A DNA stretch of 64,000 nucleotides, from positions 3,248,972 to 3,312,971 of the forward strand of contig WMCF01000065.1 of assembly GCA_009792885.1 (NCBI GenBank). The letters are read 5' to 3'. This DNA comes from Eremophila alpestris peregrina. Lineage: Eukaryota > Chordata > Aves > Passeriformes > Alaudidae. A program made the position numbers and the translations under genes. Shown in pieces: positions 1-14,012 of the stretch; the stretch's first letter is position 1; each line of letters begins with the position of its first letter. The notes under the pieces are model-generated. The model saw nothing but the letters and a program-made list of their open reading frames with translations, was not told the DNA's origin and did no database searches.

Positions 1-45
1 CAGTGCCCAGGGTGGGTGGTCATCGGTCAGCCAGCAGCAACACAG
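1..45 (+). CDS. PAPPA: PAPPA coding segment 1 (3' end of exon)
   Basis: The window opens inside an exon. Read in frame from base 1 it gives QCPGWVVIGQPAATQ, which matches the mammalian PAPPA stretch around CPGWVIIGQPAASQ just before the CRTKVIDL segment. It ends with CAG followed by the donor gtaagg at 46, in phase 0. The next segment begins TCRTKV, which continues the protein. The start of the exon is outside the window. If the intron were retained, translation would run on into a 67-bp tandem repeat and stop at about 207; I treat that as read-through and not a real C-terminus. Confidence 0.93.
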
Positions 46-77
46 GTAAGGACAGCATGTTCCTTTTCCTCTCCTGG

Positions 78-342
78 AAATCCAGCCAGGAGAAATACTC
101 TCAGGTGGAGCTCAGTGGTCAGTGCTCAGGGGTGCTCTGACCCTAAATCCAGCCAGGAGCAATGCTCTCAGGTGGAGCTCAGTGGTCAGTGTTCAGGGGT
201 GCTGTGACCCCAAATCCAGCAAGGAGCAATGTTCTCAGGTGGAGCTGGGTGCTCAGTGTTCAGGGGTGCTGTGACCCCAAATCCAGCCAGGAGCAAAGCT
301 CTCAGGAGCTCAGTGGTCAGTGTTCAGGGCTGCTGTGACCCC
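78..342. repeat. 67-bp minisatellite, about 4 copies
   Basis: Copies begin at 78, 145, 212 and 279, each with aaatccagc(c/a)aggag. The period is exactly 67 bp for the first three; the fourth lacks four bases (the gtgg of caggtggag). The copies differ at a handful of positions only, so the array is young or being homogenised. It starts 32 bp after the donor site of coding segment 1. Confidence 0.95.
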
Positions 343-1699
343 TGCCTGTTCACTTGTTGCTTCACCGAGGATGGACCCTGGCAGCAATTTCTCTCTTTCT
401 GAGCCTGATCAGTAGTGGTGAGTTGGAATTCAGTGCCAGCCACCCAACTCAAACTGGCTGAAGTTGTGGATTGATTCAGTGGCTGTGCAGGAGTCACCTC
501 TCCCAACCATCATCACCTCAGAGATAGACGGGCTCTTCACAGCAAGCACAGGGAACGAGCTTGTGGCAATGAGTTCTGAAGGCTAATGCTGAATAATACA
601 AAAGAGTGTTCTTTCTTTTTTAATAGTTTTGTGTTTTCTGCCTCCCAGTTCCATAAAAGCACCCTATTGTTCTATTCTGAGAAAGGTCCTGTCCATTCCC
701 AAAGCCATTCATTAGCTTTAACCCCCTTCTCCTATGTCTCCTTTGTAACATAAATAGCTCCAGTTACCATAACTTTACCTTTTGTCTCTTTGAGAGAATT
801 AGATCCAAATGAGTTCAAAAAAACATTGGGTAAATGTCTGGAAAACAGAGCTGTACATGATGCAGATACAGCAGTTCAGATGCAACCAGATTTGGGAAAG
901 CCCACATTGCTTAATGATGATTTTTAGAGGGAAAGGATCTTCATATATAAGAGCTGCTTTGTATATTCCTCCTTCAGCCCCCACTGTTGTCCCTTATTAA
1001 AGACAGAGAACTTATCACACCTAATCAACTTTGGCTGACTTCTGGTTGGATGCAGAAAAGTTTTTCTAAGAATCTAATTATCCAGGAGGTGTCTTGAGTG
1101 GGCAGTGCAGAGGGGAGTGCTGTGTCACAGATATGACAGGCAGATCTCTCTGTGAATTGTAAATGTTAAGCATTTCCAGTTGGCTTGCAAGAGAAAACAT
1201 CTTTATGCAAGAGACTTGGCCTTGCTCACATTGCACAAGTCTGTAACAAATTAATGACCAGGTCAGTTCTAAATGCACAAAGCGTGGTTAGCTGGCAGAG
1301 CATCAAGACAGAATCCCGAGCCCAGTATTGACTTTTTGTCATGGTCTCATTTATTATTTCACACTGTAAAAGGAACTTTCCTCTGGACCCTTGCTTGTGC
1401 CTTCACAAGTTCTTTCTCATTCAAGCTCCCTGTGCAGACCAAAGCCCAGTGGCTCCATTTCAGGTGCTGCTTTTTGGGCATGTCCCCAGGCATTGTGACC
1501 CCTGTAGCTGCTCCAGAGCTGCCCTGATTTTCTCTGAAGCACTGGTAGGAGCTCAGCCACACCACACAGTAGGTAACATATGGTCCTGTGGTGGAAAAAC
1601 CACTGCCAGGCACACACACAACAGCAAGCCCTGCTGTGTAGCCACAACTCAGGCGTGTTTGTTGTACCCAGATGAGATGAAGTTGTCACAGCCTTGTTT

Positions 1700-1715
1700 A
1701 AAAAAAAAAAAAAAA
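1700..1715. repeat. Poly-A run
   Basis: A run of 16 A is followed by ggac and another seven A. The flanks show no SINE or processed-pseudogene sequence, so I treat it as simple low complexity. Confidence 0.8.
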
Positions 1716-3743
1716 GGACAAAAAAAGCTGTTGTATTTATAGGCAGAGCAGTGGCATATCACACACTGGCAGAGTGAATGGGAATATGCCTCCTGTTATT
1801 GCCTGGCCTCTGGGGAGATAAGAGTGTGCTATTTACTTCCAGCAAAAAGAATTTTTGCTTTAGCTCAGCTGGTCCTATTAAACCAGTTGGAGTGCATGGG
1901 GTTCATTGACCTTTTTAATCATATAGATGTTGGGAAAGTTTTTGTTTCCCCCAGGAACAAGACACTTGGCTTGGGAAAGCACCTGACTTGTCACTCTGGA
2001 GAGGTTTGGTGGGGCAGCAGGTCATCAGTCTGTTAGCTTGTGGAGATGAAAATTAACCTGAGATCTCCTCTAATCACTGCATGTAATGATCACTGGTGTG
2101 TAAACATGTTTGGCTTCATTATCTGCAAAAGCACTGAGCCTTAGGGGTTCTCTGTATTGATGAAAAGAGCACCTTTCCTCACCCAGATACCTTTCAGAGT
2201 AGGTTGTGTGCTTGTTGGTCTTGTGCAAACTTTTCGTGTTGTTGCTGGGTACCTTCCTGATTAATCAGGGTGGTGTTTGTGTTGGCCTCTCATCAGGAAT
2301 GCCATGAAAGATATGTTTGAGTGCAGTGCCCAGCAATATACAGAATACATAAGCTGCCTGTTTGTCAGCCATCCCCTCCTCTCATCATTGCCCCGGCGTT
2401 CTCAAGGCGCTTTAAAACATTTTAAGCATGTCCTGACTTAAAATGTTTCTCAGCCTTAGATGTCTCAACGCCAGGTTCTCTGCATGACTGTCATAGTTCT
2501 GTCAAGGCTTTTTCTGAGGAGTTTGCATCCCAAGCTGGTTGGTTGTTGTGGTATCTCTCAGCAGTATCTGCCCATGTGCCTTGTTTACTGCTGGGGGACT
2601 GGTGATAAGCACAAGCTGGAGAGCACTTTTTTGTTTTTGTAGGGCTGCTTCTGTGACCTCTTTGCTCAGTTCACTGCAGACATTGCCTGTGTCTGCAGCT
2701 GGCTTTTCCTTAGATACCCACACTTGGTTATTAGTTTGAGATGGCTCTTACATCACTTGTTAGTGTGAGGCTGCCGAATGGCAACATAGTAAAGGGAGAT
2801 AAAAAAGAAAGTTCACAGTATAAGATTTGTTTTGAACAATAAAATGCTTACAAAGAATGACACTGTCTTGGCAAAGAGATACAGATTTGAAAAATGGAAA
2901 GGTCAAACAGCCCCCCCTTTCAACAATCACCCTTTCTGCAGAAGCAAGACTGAGAGACAGCCACTTCTACTTTCCTGGCAGCCACCCTTCAGTGCTGATT
3001 AAGAAATATTCTCAGTACTGACAGCATCATATTCAGAGCCAAAGAGGGCCAGTCAGCAACATTGCACCAGCACAGAAATGCAGTCACCAGTGCAGGGTAG
3101 TTTTGCAGTTTGATTTCTAATCTTGTGTCCTCCTGGAAGCAGATGCTGCTCCATACCTTTTGTCAGCTGCAGGAGGAATTCAGCAATAAGGGCTTTGCTC
3201 ACTCTTAAGCTTTTTTTTTCCCCCTCCTGATTCTGCTGTGAGTTTGCAAACAGCCTCTCCTTGCACATCAGTTTTCTTTTGCCACAGTTTATGCTGGGTG
3301 AGTGCATTAGCTCCTGTTAGTCTCTCTTGCTGGAGAGTTGTACTGAGCAGGGAGGATTTGGATATTTTGCTAAGGTGTCTGTACCAAGAGTCAGCCTCTG
3401 ACAGACCATTCCAGGAGGGATGCCCCAGAGCACAGGCAGGTGAGTGCAGGCTGATCACAGGACACTGGGGATGCCATTTCTCCTTTCCTCTTGCTGGTGG
3501 CCCTCCTGCTTTTGAAGAACTGATTCACCTGCAGCTTCCCTTTGGGTCTTTACAACACAGAATTATAGGAAGGGACTAAAAGGTCTTTAGGAGGCTGATT
3601 CCTGACCTTGTTACTCCTGTCACAGCAATGTGTGCTCAAGACTTGGCTGTTTGGTGTGGGTTGGTGATTTAGAGGGACAGTCCCCCAGAAACTCTTTTGT
3701 TGCATTTCCTCCCAGCTGTGCAGAAGTTGTTTAAACCAAGTTA

Positions 3744-3780
3744 CTATATCTATATATATATTTTACATATATATATAAAA
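3744..3780. repeat. AT-rich imperfect (TA)n
   Basis: Two short TA arrays are separated by ttttaca and form an imperfect hairpin-capable sequence. No function is inferred. Confidence 0.85.
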
Positions 3781-5099
3781 GTAACTTTTTTTCTCTCCCT
3801 ATGCCATTGTTTGAGCTTGGTTCTCCAGTGTATGGAAAAAGCCACACAGCTCAGGCACAGTTAACAGAACAGGGACTCTTTCCCAAGGCTGCTGGGCACA
3901 GACAGATCCTGGGATTCGTTTTCATTCCCGGACTAAAGAACACACCCTGTTCTCCTCTGGGTACCCCACAGGGGCTTCTGTGGAGTAAGAAGTTGTGGAA
4001 GAGGATTCTTATTACATCTTTCCCACAAACAGAGGCCCCCTCCTGCCCCATTACCATTCCCATAATTGCACTCACCCAGACTTGCTGCAGCAAACCTTCC
4101 ACCAGCAGCAAGATGTCTAGAATTGCAGTATGTCTGGAATAGCCCACAAAAGGAGAAGACAGAAGCACAAAAATATCCTGACTACTAAAAGAAATAACAT
4201 GGCAGAGCAAGGGCTCCAAGAGTGGTAAGAAAATACCATAAGAAAATTGAAGAGAAAGATGATGAAGTTCTCTGCCATGCAGTTTTATTCTGTCTAATAA
4301 ATATAATGCTGAAGATAATTCCCCAAAGATCCAGCAGAGCCTGCAAATAGAGTAATCTTGAACAGGAGTGGAAAGAGAGGAAACCTGCAACTTTTAATGG
4401 AGAAGCCATTCCTTTCCTTTGGGGTGATCTTGCTGAGAAGAGGGAGGGTGTCTGTCTGTCGGCTCTGCAAGTGGCCCTTTTTGAACTTCCCAATTCACAG
4501 CCAAGTCCTGTTGCTCTTCAACGGTAAGAGTTTTGTTGTGGTTGGAGGGATAAAAAAATCCCCATTTTTAATAAGATGATTTGCTTTGCAAATGTCTCTG
4601 TTATTTATAGCCGAGCCAGACTTTGAACCACTAAGCTCTGGAGGATGAGGGCAGAATCCCACTAAGAAAAACCATTAATGGAGGAACCATGAGTGATCAG
4701 AGACCAGTTCTGGAAAAAGAAAGACTGGACACTGTGCTCAGGCTGTCACAGGAGGAATGTAGGTTTGCTGTGCACAGCTGAGCTCATTTCCAGTACTGGC
4801 TGATCCACCAAAGGGCTCCAGCTTAGGTTACACAGTCTCCAAGTCTAAAGTTAGTTCCAGGGGTCCAAAATTTTGTCTTCATTTCCCCTGGAAACTACAG
4901 ACCAGCCAATTTGGTCCTTTGCCTGAGGCTGGAGAGCTGCGTCACTAGCCTGGCCCTGACTGTCAGGCAAATTCAGGCTGGAATGCTCCTTCCTTGGACT
5001 AAGTGATGCTATTTTTCATTTTTGTTTTGTTTTGGGTTTTTTTTTTCTTTTTTTCAGTGTGCAATGATTAATTAAGCCTTATCACAGCCACATTGCTTG

Positions 5100-5165
5100 G
5101 CTTCTGTTCTGTTTAATAGAGGTGGAAATGGGAGCATGGAAAGGTAAAGCTACTGTTTGAGGATT
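5100..5165 (-). mobile_element. Possible MIR-like relic, reverse orientation
   Basis: The + strand stretch tttaatagaggtggaaatgg and gagcatggaaaggtaaagct resembles the MIR reverse complement (ttttacagatgaggaaactg aggcatggaaaggtaaagtg). It is only about 65 bp and cannot be separated from chance by eye. Confidence 0.4.
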
Positions 5166-6534
5166 AGACCTCAAAATCCTTCAGAGCCATTGCAGGCACT
5201 GGGCATTACTGAGCCTAAACCTCCCAAGGACTAGGAAGTTCAGGATGTCTTGAAAGGGAAATGTTCCTATCTTGGATAAAAAGAAAACTGTTCAGGGCTT
5301 ACTGAGAGTTGCTGCCTGGGAGCAGAGCCCTGGAGGGGTTTGAGGTCATTAAATCTGCATTTTAGCTCTGTCAGCCCCCTCACATCATTCTGTTTGTGAA
5401 TTAATCAGTCTAGATCCTAGCACAAATTGGCTGTTCATTCCCAGTACAAAAGGACTGGAAAACTGTCCCACCATCTCCTTGCTTCAATGGCTGGAAATGT
5501 TGCTTCCCACCTGCCTTGCTGGGAAAGCTGGATTCTACAACCTTTCTGCCAGAGGAACTCCACTGCTCCTTATCTGCAGGTTTGCTCTGCTGCACTGCCT
5601 CACTGCAGAGGTGGTCCCTGCAAAGGGTCCGAGGTGAGGGATGCTCCCAGGATGTGTCATATGCCATCAGTGCCATGACTCAGGAATGATCTCAGCGTTG
5701 TGGGGAGCTAAATGAAATGAGAAAAGGGATTTCTAGGTAGGCTGGCTTGGAAAAGGCTCATTTGCAAAGAGTTGGCTGAGGAAGAGCATTACCCTTAAAG
5801 TCACTTCAGAGCTGGCTGGAGGATGCTGCCCCTCACCTGGCTGCCTGCTCCCAGCCAGGACAGACAGGGATCCCCTCCATTCCCATGGTTTCCAGTGCTC
5901 CTCTGCTCCTGGCTGGAGTAAAGCTCAGACCCCATGGCTGATGTCGTAGCCTCTGGCTGATTTGTGTAAGGGGAGGATGGAGAGAACACAATGAGATGTC
6001 AGAGGAGATTCCAAGCAATTTTGACAAACACTCAAGGGATATTTTTTTTTTTCTTTCCACTCCCTTCCCCCCCTTGGTTTTTAGAATAATTTTTCAAGAG
6101 CACATATGCAAGTCATCTAAGGGAAACAGAACAGTGAGTACCAGGGGCTGGTACACTGTGTTCCCTTTGTGTACTGTAGAGAAAATAGATAAAAGAAACA
6201 AAGAATGATGCAGAGAGCAAAGCAGCCAACCGTACTCTCAGAGAGGTTCAATCCGACTTTTTCAGAGATGAAGGTCAAACCAAAAATCCTCAGGTGCCGG
6301 AAATTGGTCCCATCTTCCTAGAACCAAGAGACATTTACCACTAATGAAACGAGAGCAGAATTCCATGCCATTTGTTGTTTTCCAGAAGCAAGAAGAAAGG
6401 CAAGAAAGGAATATTGTCTTGGGCAGTAATAGGGATTATGTGCTTCTTTAGGAAGCAAATTACCATTTTATGATCATATCTGCTGTACACCCAGCCACCC
6501 ACCCAGATTAGAGGCATCAATAGAGAACAGCTTG

Positions 6535-6970
6535 GACCCCCCTGGCATCGGCGAGCCGGGCAGCCGGACCCCCCGACAGAGGCACTGCTCATTAACATGC
6601 ACTCCTCTGAAAGGAGACCCCCCTCCTCGGCCCTTGCCCCTCAACCTGCCACTCTCCCCGTCTGCTGCTGCTGCTCACAAGCCTTGGGATGCAGAGCATG
6701 TCCAGCCGTGAGCGTGGGATAGCTCCCCTGCATCCCATCCGGGCTGTTTGTCTTGGGTCCCCCTCCATTCAGAGCGGAATGATTTTGCATAAATGCATCG
6801 ACACGTCTGCTTTGTTCATGCGTGAAGGGCTCCCGGCATTTCTCATCCCACCCCCGCCCGGCCCTCTTCTCCCTTGCTCCCTGGCATGTGGCTTCACCAG
6901 CTTTTCCATGATTTCCCTGTGCAGCAGCAAGTAAACCTGCCTGAAGCAGTGCCGGGCGACCCGGCGCAGT
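6535..6970. promoter_or_regulatory. Candidate CpG-richer block in large intron
   Basis: This stretch has more CpG than its surroundings (ggcatcggcgagccgggcag, gccgggcgacccggcgcag). It also contains an octamer-like tttgcataaatgcat near 6783-6797. It could be an internal regulatory element; no transcript is supported. Confidence 0.3.
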
Positions 6971-7491
6971 TAAAAATGCCCAGATGGAGCTAAACCAAGC
7001 GATGGGAGAAGGGGATGGAAAAGGGTGCAAGAGCAGAGCCATAATGGCTTTTACTCTGTAATTTGGTTTCATGTTCTGCACAAGGAAACATGTCAAATAT
7101 GTAAACAGAGCTCTCCAGGGTTGTAATGTAGCTACAAAACCACGGATGTACAGGCAGGCAGGGTGCTGCTCTCCAGCAGAACGGAATGCCATCCTCAAAA
7201 CCACACGGTCATTTCTTTAAGCTGAAAGTAAACTTTCTCATGCCAGGAGCAAAGAATTTTTTTTTTTCTTGTAAATGAAGGATTGTCTGCACCACTTGTT
7301 TGGAGTACCATAGGCATTTTAGCCCACATTGTCATAAGACACCTCGTATTTTGAATGCCAATGAATTTCAGGGTGTTCATCTTAAGATGTCTCTAAAAGG
7401 CATGGTTTTGGAGGATGGTGTTTACTCAGTACTGTCCTGAAGGCATCTTGAGTCAATCCCTCTGTCCCCACCTGAAAATAAGAATCAGATT

Positions 7492-7507
7492 TAATAATAA
7501 TAATAAG
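7492..7507. repeat. Short (TAA)n
   Basis: About five TAA units. This is minor simple sequence. Confidence 0.8.
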
Positions 7508-10500
7508 AAAACCTCAACATATGAGCAAAAAAACCCAGCAAAAAACAAAGTGGGGACCATTTGGATACATTATTGAGCTGCTTCAAGTCTCTCCTGAAGT
7601 GTGCTGCCTTAGTTGGAGGAGGAACACTACATCTGTGCTCGCTTTTGGAAATGCTGCCTGCAAAGCTGGAGGACCTCTCTTTCCTCTGAGGTCATTTCAG
7701 TGGGGAATCTGATAAGAAGACATGATTCACCCTGGTAATTCAAATTCACATCTGGTAAGTGGCCCAGCTCCCCCGTGCTATCAGCAGGAGCCTCCTGGGG
7801 ACTGGGTTTCCACCGTCGTCTCAGGCTCTGGCTCCAAGCTCTCACATGTGCCAGGAAATGGCTATTTGCAGGATCAGTGCTATTATCTGTCCCCACATGT
7901 ACCTCCTCTCTGGGAGAAGCCCTCAGCCCAGGAGAACATCAAGTTCCTCTTAGCTATTTTGGTCATTGGGCCAAAATCCCTACACTTAGCACTGCTGGCA
8001 GTGAATGTCATTTTTCCATTTTTTTGGTAATTAACCCTTGCATCATCACGCTCCCAGGAGACAAGTCACCCTTCAGAGAGGGGAAGGTGAAGCACAGGGT
8101 AGAGATGAGATTCTTCCCACCCTTTCTCCATTCAAAATCCCTTTGAAACATTTGGCCTTCCAGCAGAGCTGCTCTGTGTACACTGAGGGCTCCACCAGCT
8201 GGAGAGGGAAAGCTCTCTCTGTGGAAGTTTACCTGTTTCCCAATGGTTGTTCCTGGTGAGGAAGGCTGAGTCTTGGCAGATGGGTGTTCCTCCATCCCCT
8301 CTGCTCCCAGTCCATCTTCTCAGAGCCTGCTCCTGGAAGGCAGAGAGGCTGAGGGAGCTGTGAGCTTCCTCCTTCACACAACACTTTAATTCCTTCAGTA
8401 ACTTCTCCTTGGAGCAGCTGTGAGCTCCTGTGAACTCCCCTACAAACCTGGGACATCAAGGACTAAATTTTGCAGGTATTTTGGCCTAATTTGTTAGAGT
8501 TTGTGGTTTATCAGAGCAACCAGGGTTGTTCCAAGGTGAGAGGGGAGTGACTGGCTTCCCGAGACAACTGGTGGAGATGAGCAGGGGCTGGAGGCAGCAG
8601 CTGCTCTGTGGACTCTGCCTGGATGGTGCAGCTCATTCAGAGGAATTTGTTTGCAGGATGGTGGTTTCCTTACTCTGCAGTTTCAGTGGGAAAAGCCCAG
8701 TGAAGCAAGGGGGAACCTTTTGATTTCCATACCACAAGCCATATCTTCATGTATTGAAAAACAAGCCAGAGGGTTTAATCTCATTTAATACCCACTGATG
8801 TAGGGCTGATGGTTGGATGGGAACTGAAAGGTTTTGCCAGCTGAGGTGTGACTTCTCCCTGGAGCACAGGGCAGCTCCTCCAAGCCCCCCTCCACATTCC
8901 CCTGGTGCCTCTCTGCAGCCTTCCCTTTTCCCATTAAACTCGGGGCCTCTTCCCAATGCATCATCTCCCTGGATGTATCCAATTAAGGCCTGTTGACAGC
9001 CCAGAGCAGACTTACACCCTTAGGATTAGAGGCATGTGTACGTCTTCATATAGGGAAGGACAACAACAGGGTGTCTGGCTGGCTCCCTGGGAGCACAGTG
9101 GGGAAAGCTGAGCAGCCTGGAGAGGGAAAAGGAGCCAGGGAGAGAGATTTGCACCCCCAATTATCCCTGCCTGTGGAAGTGCTGTGTGCTGAGTGTTGTG
9201 TGTGGTTTGCACAGCGTGTTTACATGGGCCATAACCCTAAACAAAGCTGAAAAGCAGGGCTTTAACTCTGGAAATGAAAGTACTGGAAAGCCCGGGTTTT
9301 CTGCACATGAGAAAGTTTTGTTCTTTAAACACACAGATGTTTTTAAATGAAAAATCACTCTTTTGACCTTTTCTGAGTGTGATCATGTGTTCGGGGCTGA
9401 CATTAACCACTGCAGGGCTGCTTGCCTCAGGCACAGACGAAGCTTAGGTAGGGCTCTGCAGGGCTCAGGGTGGCACCTGCCTGGGCTCACACCTCTGGGA
9501 AGTGACTCCTGTGCCCCTGAGCACTCAGGGTGGTGCAGGGAGTTGGGGTGAGGTATGGCAATATTTAGGGTTTGATCCTACTGTACTGGAAATAAAAGCA
9601 ATGTTATTTTTTATTTCCCTGCTTGAGAGCTGAAAATTTTGTGGCTTATTTTTTTTTCTTATCTCTCTTGTTATCAGTGTCATTGTCCATGTGCTTCTGA
9701 GCATCTCTGTCCACCTCAACCAGTGTGTTATCCTAATGGAGAGCTCAAGTTCTTAAGGGATTTGTTGTTGTTACTTTTGTGTTTTCTCTACCTAGCTGTG
9801 TGTTTTCTTCATCCAAACAAATGTAAGGGACCAGCCCTGGGAAGGAAGGAGGGGATGTAATAAAGTGGATTGTACCAACCCCGCTTTGCCTTACAGGAAC
9901 TGCAAAAGTACAATTAATCCACTGAGCCAGAACCATGAATATAATAACAAAAACATATTTAAGATCCTCCTAAAGCGTGGCACACATTCTGCCTTTGATA
10001 GTTTGATTTTCTGGTGCCAGCTGCTCCCGAATGAAACGCTCCAGTCAAAGGAAAAACAACAACAAAAAAAAAAAAAGTGCTTTTGCTCTGCTCCTCGGTG
10101 ATGAAAGCTGATGGGATGGGATTGTTTTGCTTTGCTGCAGCACCCCACAGCCAGCCTTGGCCTGCAGCTCCACGAAGCTGAGCTGCAGTGGACCTGGCCA
10201 GTTCAAGTTAGAGACGGGCAGCTCGGGAACCCGAGCACTGAGCCAACAATAATGTTCTGGCTCCTGTATTTGTTTAACCTCGCTCTCCAGTGGATGGATA
10301 TACAGTCTGCTAAAGCACTTATCAGTCTATAATGCCTTCACACTTCTGTGAGCAGTAATGTGGAAGTTGTAGACAGGAGCTTGTGCTGCAGCTTGAAAAT
10401 GTCTTTTAGCTTTAATGAGGCTGATACTTGCAGAACTGAAGGCATGAGTTCTTGTTTGGGTGCTGCTGCTTGATCCTGCCTGTCCAGCCCATTGCATGGG

Positions 10501-13500
10501 GTGCTGTTGCTGCTGGTAGGTGTATTTGTGAATTTGAGCATAATAACAGAATGCAATTCAGGGCTAACTCTAGGAATTACAGCTCTGAGGTGAGATCCCA
10601 CGGAAGGTGCTGTTGTTTGAGAGCAGCATCTTTATGTCCTACTGCTGAGTTGAAGAAATAGCAGAGGTCTGACAGGAATAAACAAGAGCACGTGTCAGAT
10701 TGCTGGATTGCACTTTCATGTGCTGCACAGGAGACTGTGTTGTGCACTCAGAACTATCTCCTGATTCTGCATCTCTTCAGTTTGCATCTCTGAATGGCAA
10801 AAGAAGCAGGGGCAAGTGCAAATTGCACCCAGGAGCTCCACATGCTGGGGTTTGCTTGTGGGCTGCCATAACAGATGAGTTGATTTTTAAATCCCATTAG
10901 TGCAATTATTTCTTGTTTTTCTCAATCTATTTTTCTGTAGTTTCTGGCCTTGGCTTAACTGATGTCCTGGGGGTGATCCTTTGAACCGTGCAAAAATCAT
11001 CTGGTTAGGGTTTTGTTAGAAAATCAAAACTCCATTTTGTTTTTTTTGCATGAGTCCAGCAAGCATCCTAGATATTTGATTACACCTGGCTGGCTGTCAA
11101 AGCCCATGTGAGTTTGGGATAGGGCCAGTCAGAACTGATTTACAGTTTTTTTCAGGTATGCCATGTGAAGTTTATGGTTTGATGTGATTTTGATTTGAAC
11201 TCACTGGTTTTAAATGAAGTTTGCTTTGAATCTGGAGATAACAGAAATTCAAAGGGGAGCTCAAAGAATGCAGGTCTGCACGATTTAAAAATGGAAATAT
11301 ATTGTTCATACCAGCTCTTTGGAAGTGAAATAACTGCATTTTTGAGGAAGCTAAAGTTAATAACACACCTTGAATACACATGCAATCTGGGCCATCATCT
11401 AATGGAAATCCCTGTAGCTCCTTTTCGCTTGCCTCAAACTAAACCAACTTATGTGACAAAATGAAATAGCCCTTGCATCTCCTACTCATTTCTGAATCAC
11501 AGCCCTGTGTTACATCCAAATTTCTGAGGAAATTTCCCTTTGGAGACGAACACTATTGTTGTAAAGTAGAGGAATTTATCATCATGTCACATTGCAGGCA
11601 AACTATCGGTGCCCTGTCCGTGGTGTTTTCACAGAAAGGTCACTTTCCAATTACTAAAACAATCCAGCCAAATCTTCAGCTGGAAATCGTGGCTCTGTGC
11701 TAAGGAAGCTGTAATATCATACTAGTGGAATACTGAGCCTGCAAGGTGCACACACATCAGTGCTCCAGGTTCAAAGTGGCTGTGCTGAGGCTGGACACAG
11801 GGACTGGCAGTGAGGCTTTATTCCATCCTGCAGGAGACGTGAGCTGCTTCCCAACCCCACAGCCAAATCCTGTTCTTCATTACACGGGGAAAACTGACAG
11901 ATGAGATTTCCTCTGACTTCTGAGCCAAGTGAATCTGGGAGTAATATAGCATCAGTGTGTTACCCCAGGAGTGAGTTTCATCAGTTTCCAGTTGATGAAG
12001 CTTTTCTGTGGATCACCTGCCCACACGCCTTTGTCCTGGAGCTGGACACGCTGCGGTTTTTCATCTTTTGCCATCAGACCTTTAGGCACCCCAATGAAAA
12101 CTGGCAAAAGCAGACATGAAAAAAGAGCATAAAACAGTGAAACTGTGTTATCAGACCCAGAGGACAAGCAGAGTTTTGGGGGAGAAGCTGCAGTTGATGA
12201 GCATCAGAGATGAGAGGAAGTTGCTGCTGTGGAAGTAGCAGTAGGCTGTAAGATAAGGTGCCTGTTGAAAGAGAGAGACTCAGATTTCTTCCTTCATTTT
12301 ATGCTTAGACTCTCTGCTGCTGAATCCCAGATTTGGTTTTAGCATTTTATTTTCTGCAACAGAAACCCATTGTTAATGCACATAAAATTAAATATGTGTA
12401 CCAGTTTGGGAAAAGTAGCTTTGAATGTTTTCCTGAAGTTTTAGAGGCCAACCTGGAATGACCCAAGACTGACATTTATAGTTGGGCAGGCAACTCTGAA
12501 CTCAGATTTCTGATGGGATAAGACCACTGAAAAAGCATCTGATAAAGACACTTGTCCAAAAACACTTCTGACCAGAATCTAGAAGAAAACCCAGAGCAAA
12601 ATTCCTTGTGCTGCTGTGTGTACAATTTCCATTTGGGCTCTGTGGGCTCCTGAGGTTTGAAATGGTCAGAGGAACTGGCTGGGGTTTGAGGTGTTTGTTG
12701 GAGCCCAAATGGTGGCCTTTTTAATGGTTCGGTGCTCACTCATGTGGGCAAATTCATTTTTCCTAACTCCAACCCAATTCCCAGCCTAAATGAGAAAAGC
12801 AGTGCAACAGCTTTGAGAACAGATTGGAGGTCTGTGCTGCAGTCTGCAAACTGGGTGGTGTCCATGTGGCAGTCAAGCTGCCTTACAATACTGGGCAATA
12901 AACAAGCAGGAACCTTTCTGATACTCAGCAACTGCACCATGGTTTCTCATCCTTGGGTAAGATTAACCTTAGGTCAGCAAGAACAATAACATATTTAAGA
13001 ATAAAAGGTCTGGGTGACTGCCAGCACCCTTGTCTGGCAAGGGAGGGAGAAAGTTTTCAGCTGTAAGGGAAGTGTTAAAATGCTGCTTATGTCATGGTAG
13101 GGATCCTCTGGCATGTGTTGAGTTAAATACAAATAACATTCTGCAGAGTAAACAGATAAATATTGTAGATTAATTAGGTTTCAGTATTATGGCTGAAATC
13201 TGTTCTTTAGCTGGGCCTTCAAACAGGAGAAAATATTCTGTTTGTGCCTCCATGAGTTTTGTATCAGTCTGTGAGTTTTTCTGTGCCCTTCTGCAGCCTC
13301 ACTGAGGAAGATTTGTGCTCAATAAATAGCTGGTACCCTGGGTTTTACCAAGAGATCTTGTTCCTGCCTGCTCCATGGTTGCAGTTTTGCCAACAGGACA
13401 GGGTTCAGCCCATTTCATCCCAGAGACACTCGGAGTTGTCTGTCTGAGTGTCAGCAGCACAGTCCCCTGTGGGAAGGAGTGGGGAGAGGAAGCTTTTGGA

Positions 13501-14012
13501 GCACAGTCTCCACTTCCACCCTCCTCTCCAGAAGGAGGATGCTCACCACTGCCTGACCAAGTGCCCACGGTGCCCCTGCAGCCAGACAGAGCTGGAGGAC
13601 ACGGTCTGGAGGAAGCCCTGCCATGGTTCAGCAGATGGGATTTTTGGGAGCAGACAGATCTGTGCACTGGAGGTTTGCTCTGTTTCCAGCCGCCCCTGGG
13701 CATGCAGACAGGCACGTCTGCTCCAGCCACGGTGCCAGAGCTGAGCAGGGCAGCATCCGAGCTCAAAGAGCAGCTTTTCTGTCTGCATTTAGAGTTATTT
13801 TGATGTTACAGTGCTGAGAAGCACCAGTGTGTGCAAAGCCTGTGGTGTCTGGCTGTGCTTGCTCGGTGGGAAGGTCAGAGTGGGGTGGGATCTGAGTTTA
13901 GCCCACTCCTGTGAGGAGCTGTATCCTCACACCTGTGTGTGCTCTCAGAGGCATCTGAGCATCTTTCTGTGGCTTATAGCTTCTATCCTCAGCACACCTG
14001 TGTGATGTGGGG

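Noticed and set aside
1690..1740. Poly-A run as the tail of a processed pseudogene or SINE
   Set aside because: No cDNA-like or SINE sequence precedes it on either strand and no target-site duplication is visible.
3550..3600. CR1-like string cacagaattataggaaggga
   Set aside because: Only about 30 bp resembles the CR1 3' end and the expected downstream blocks are missing.
3851..4390. 179-codon open frame on the minus strand
   Set aside because: Overlapping open frames exist on both strands and the protein has no coherent domain; taken as chance.
6641..7204. 187-codon open frame on the minus strand
   Set aside because: It lies in the CpG-richer patch, has no domain or homologue I recognise, and its composition follows the local base bias.
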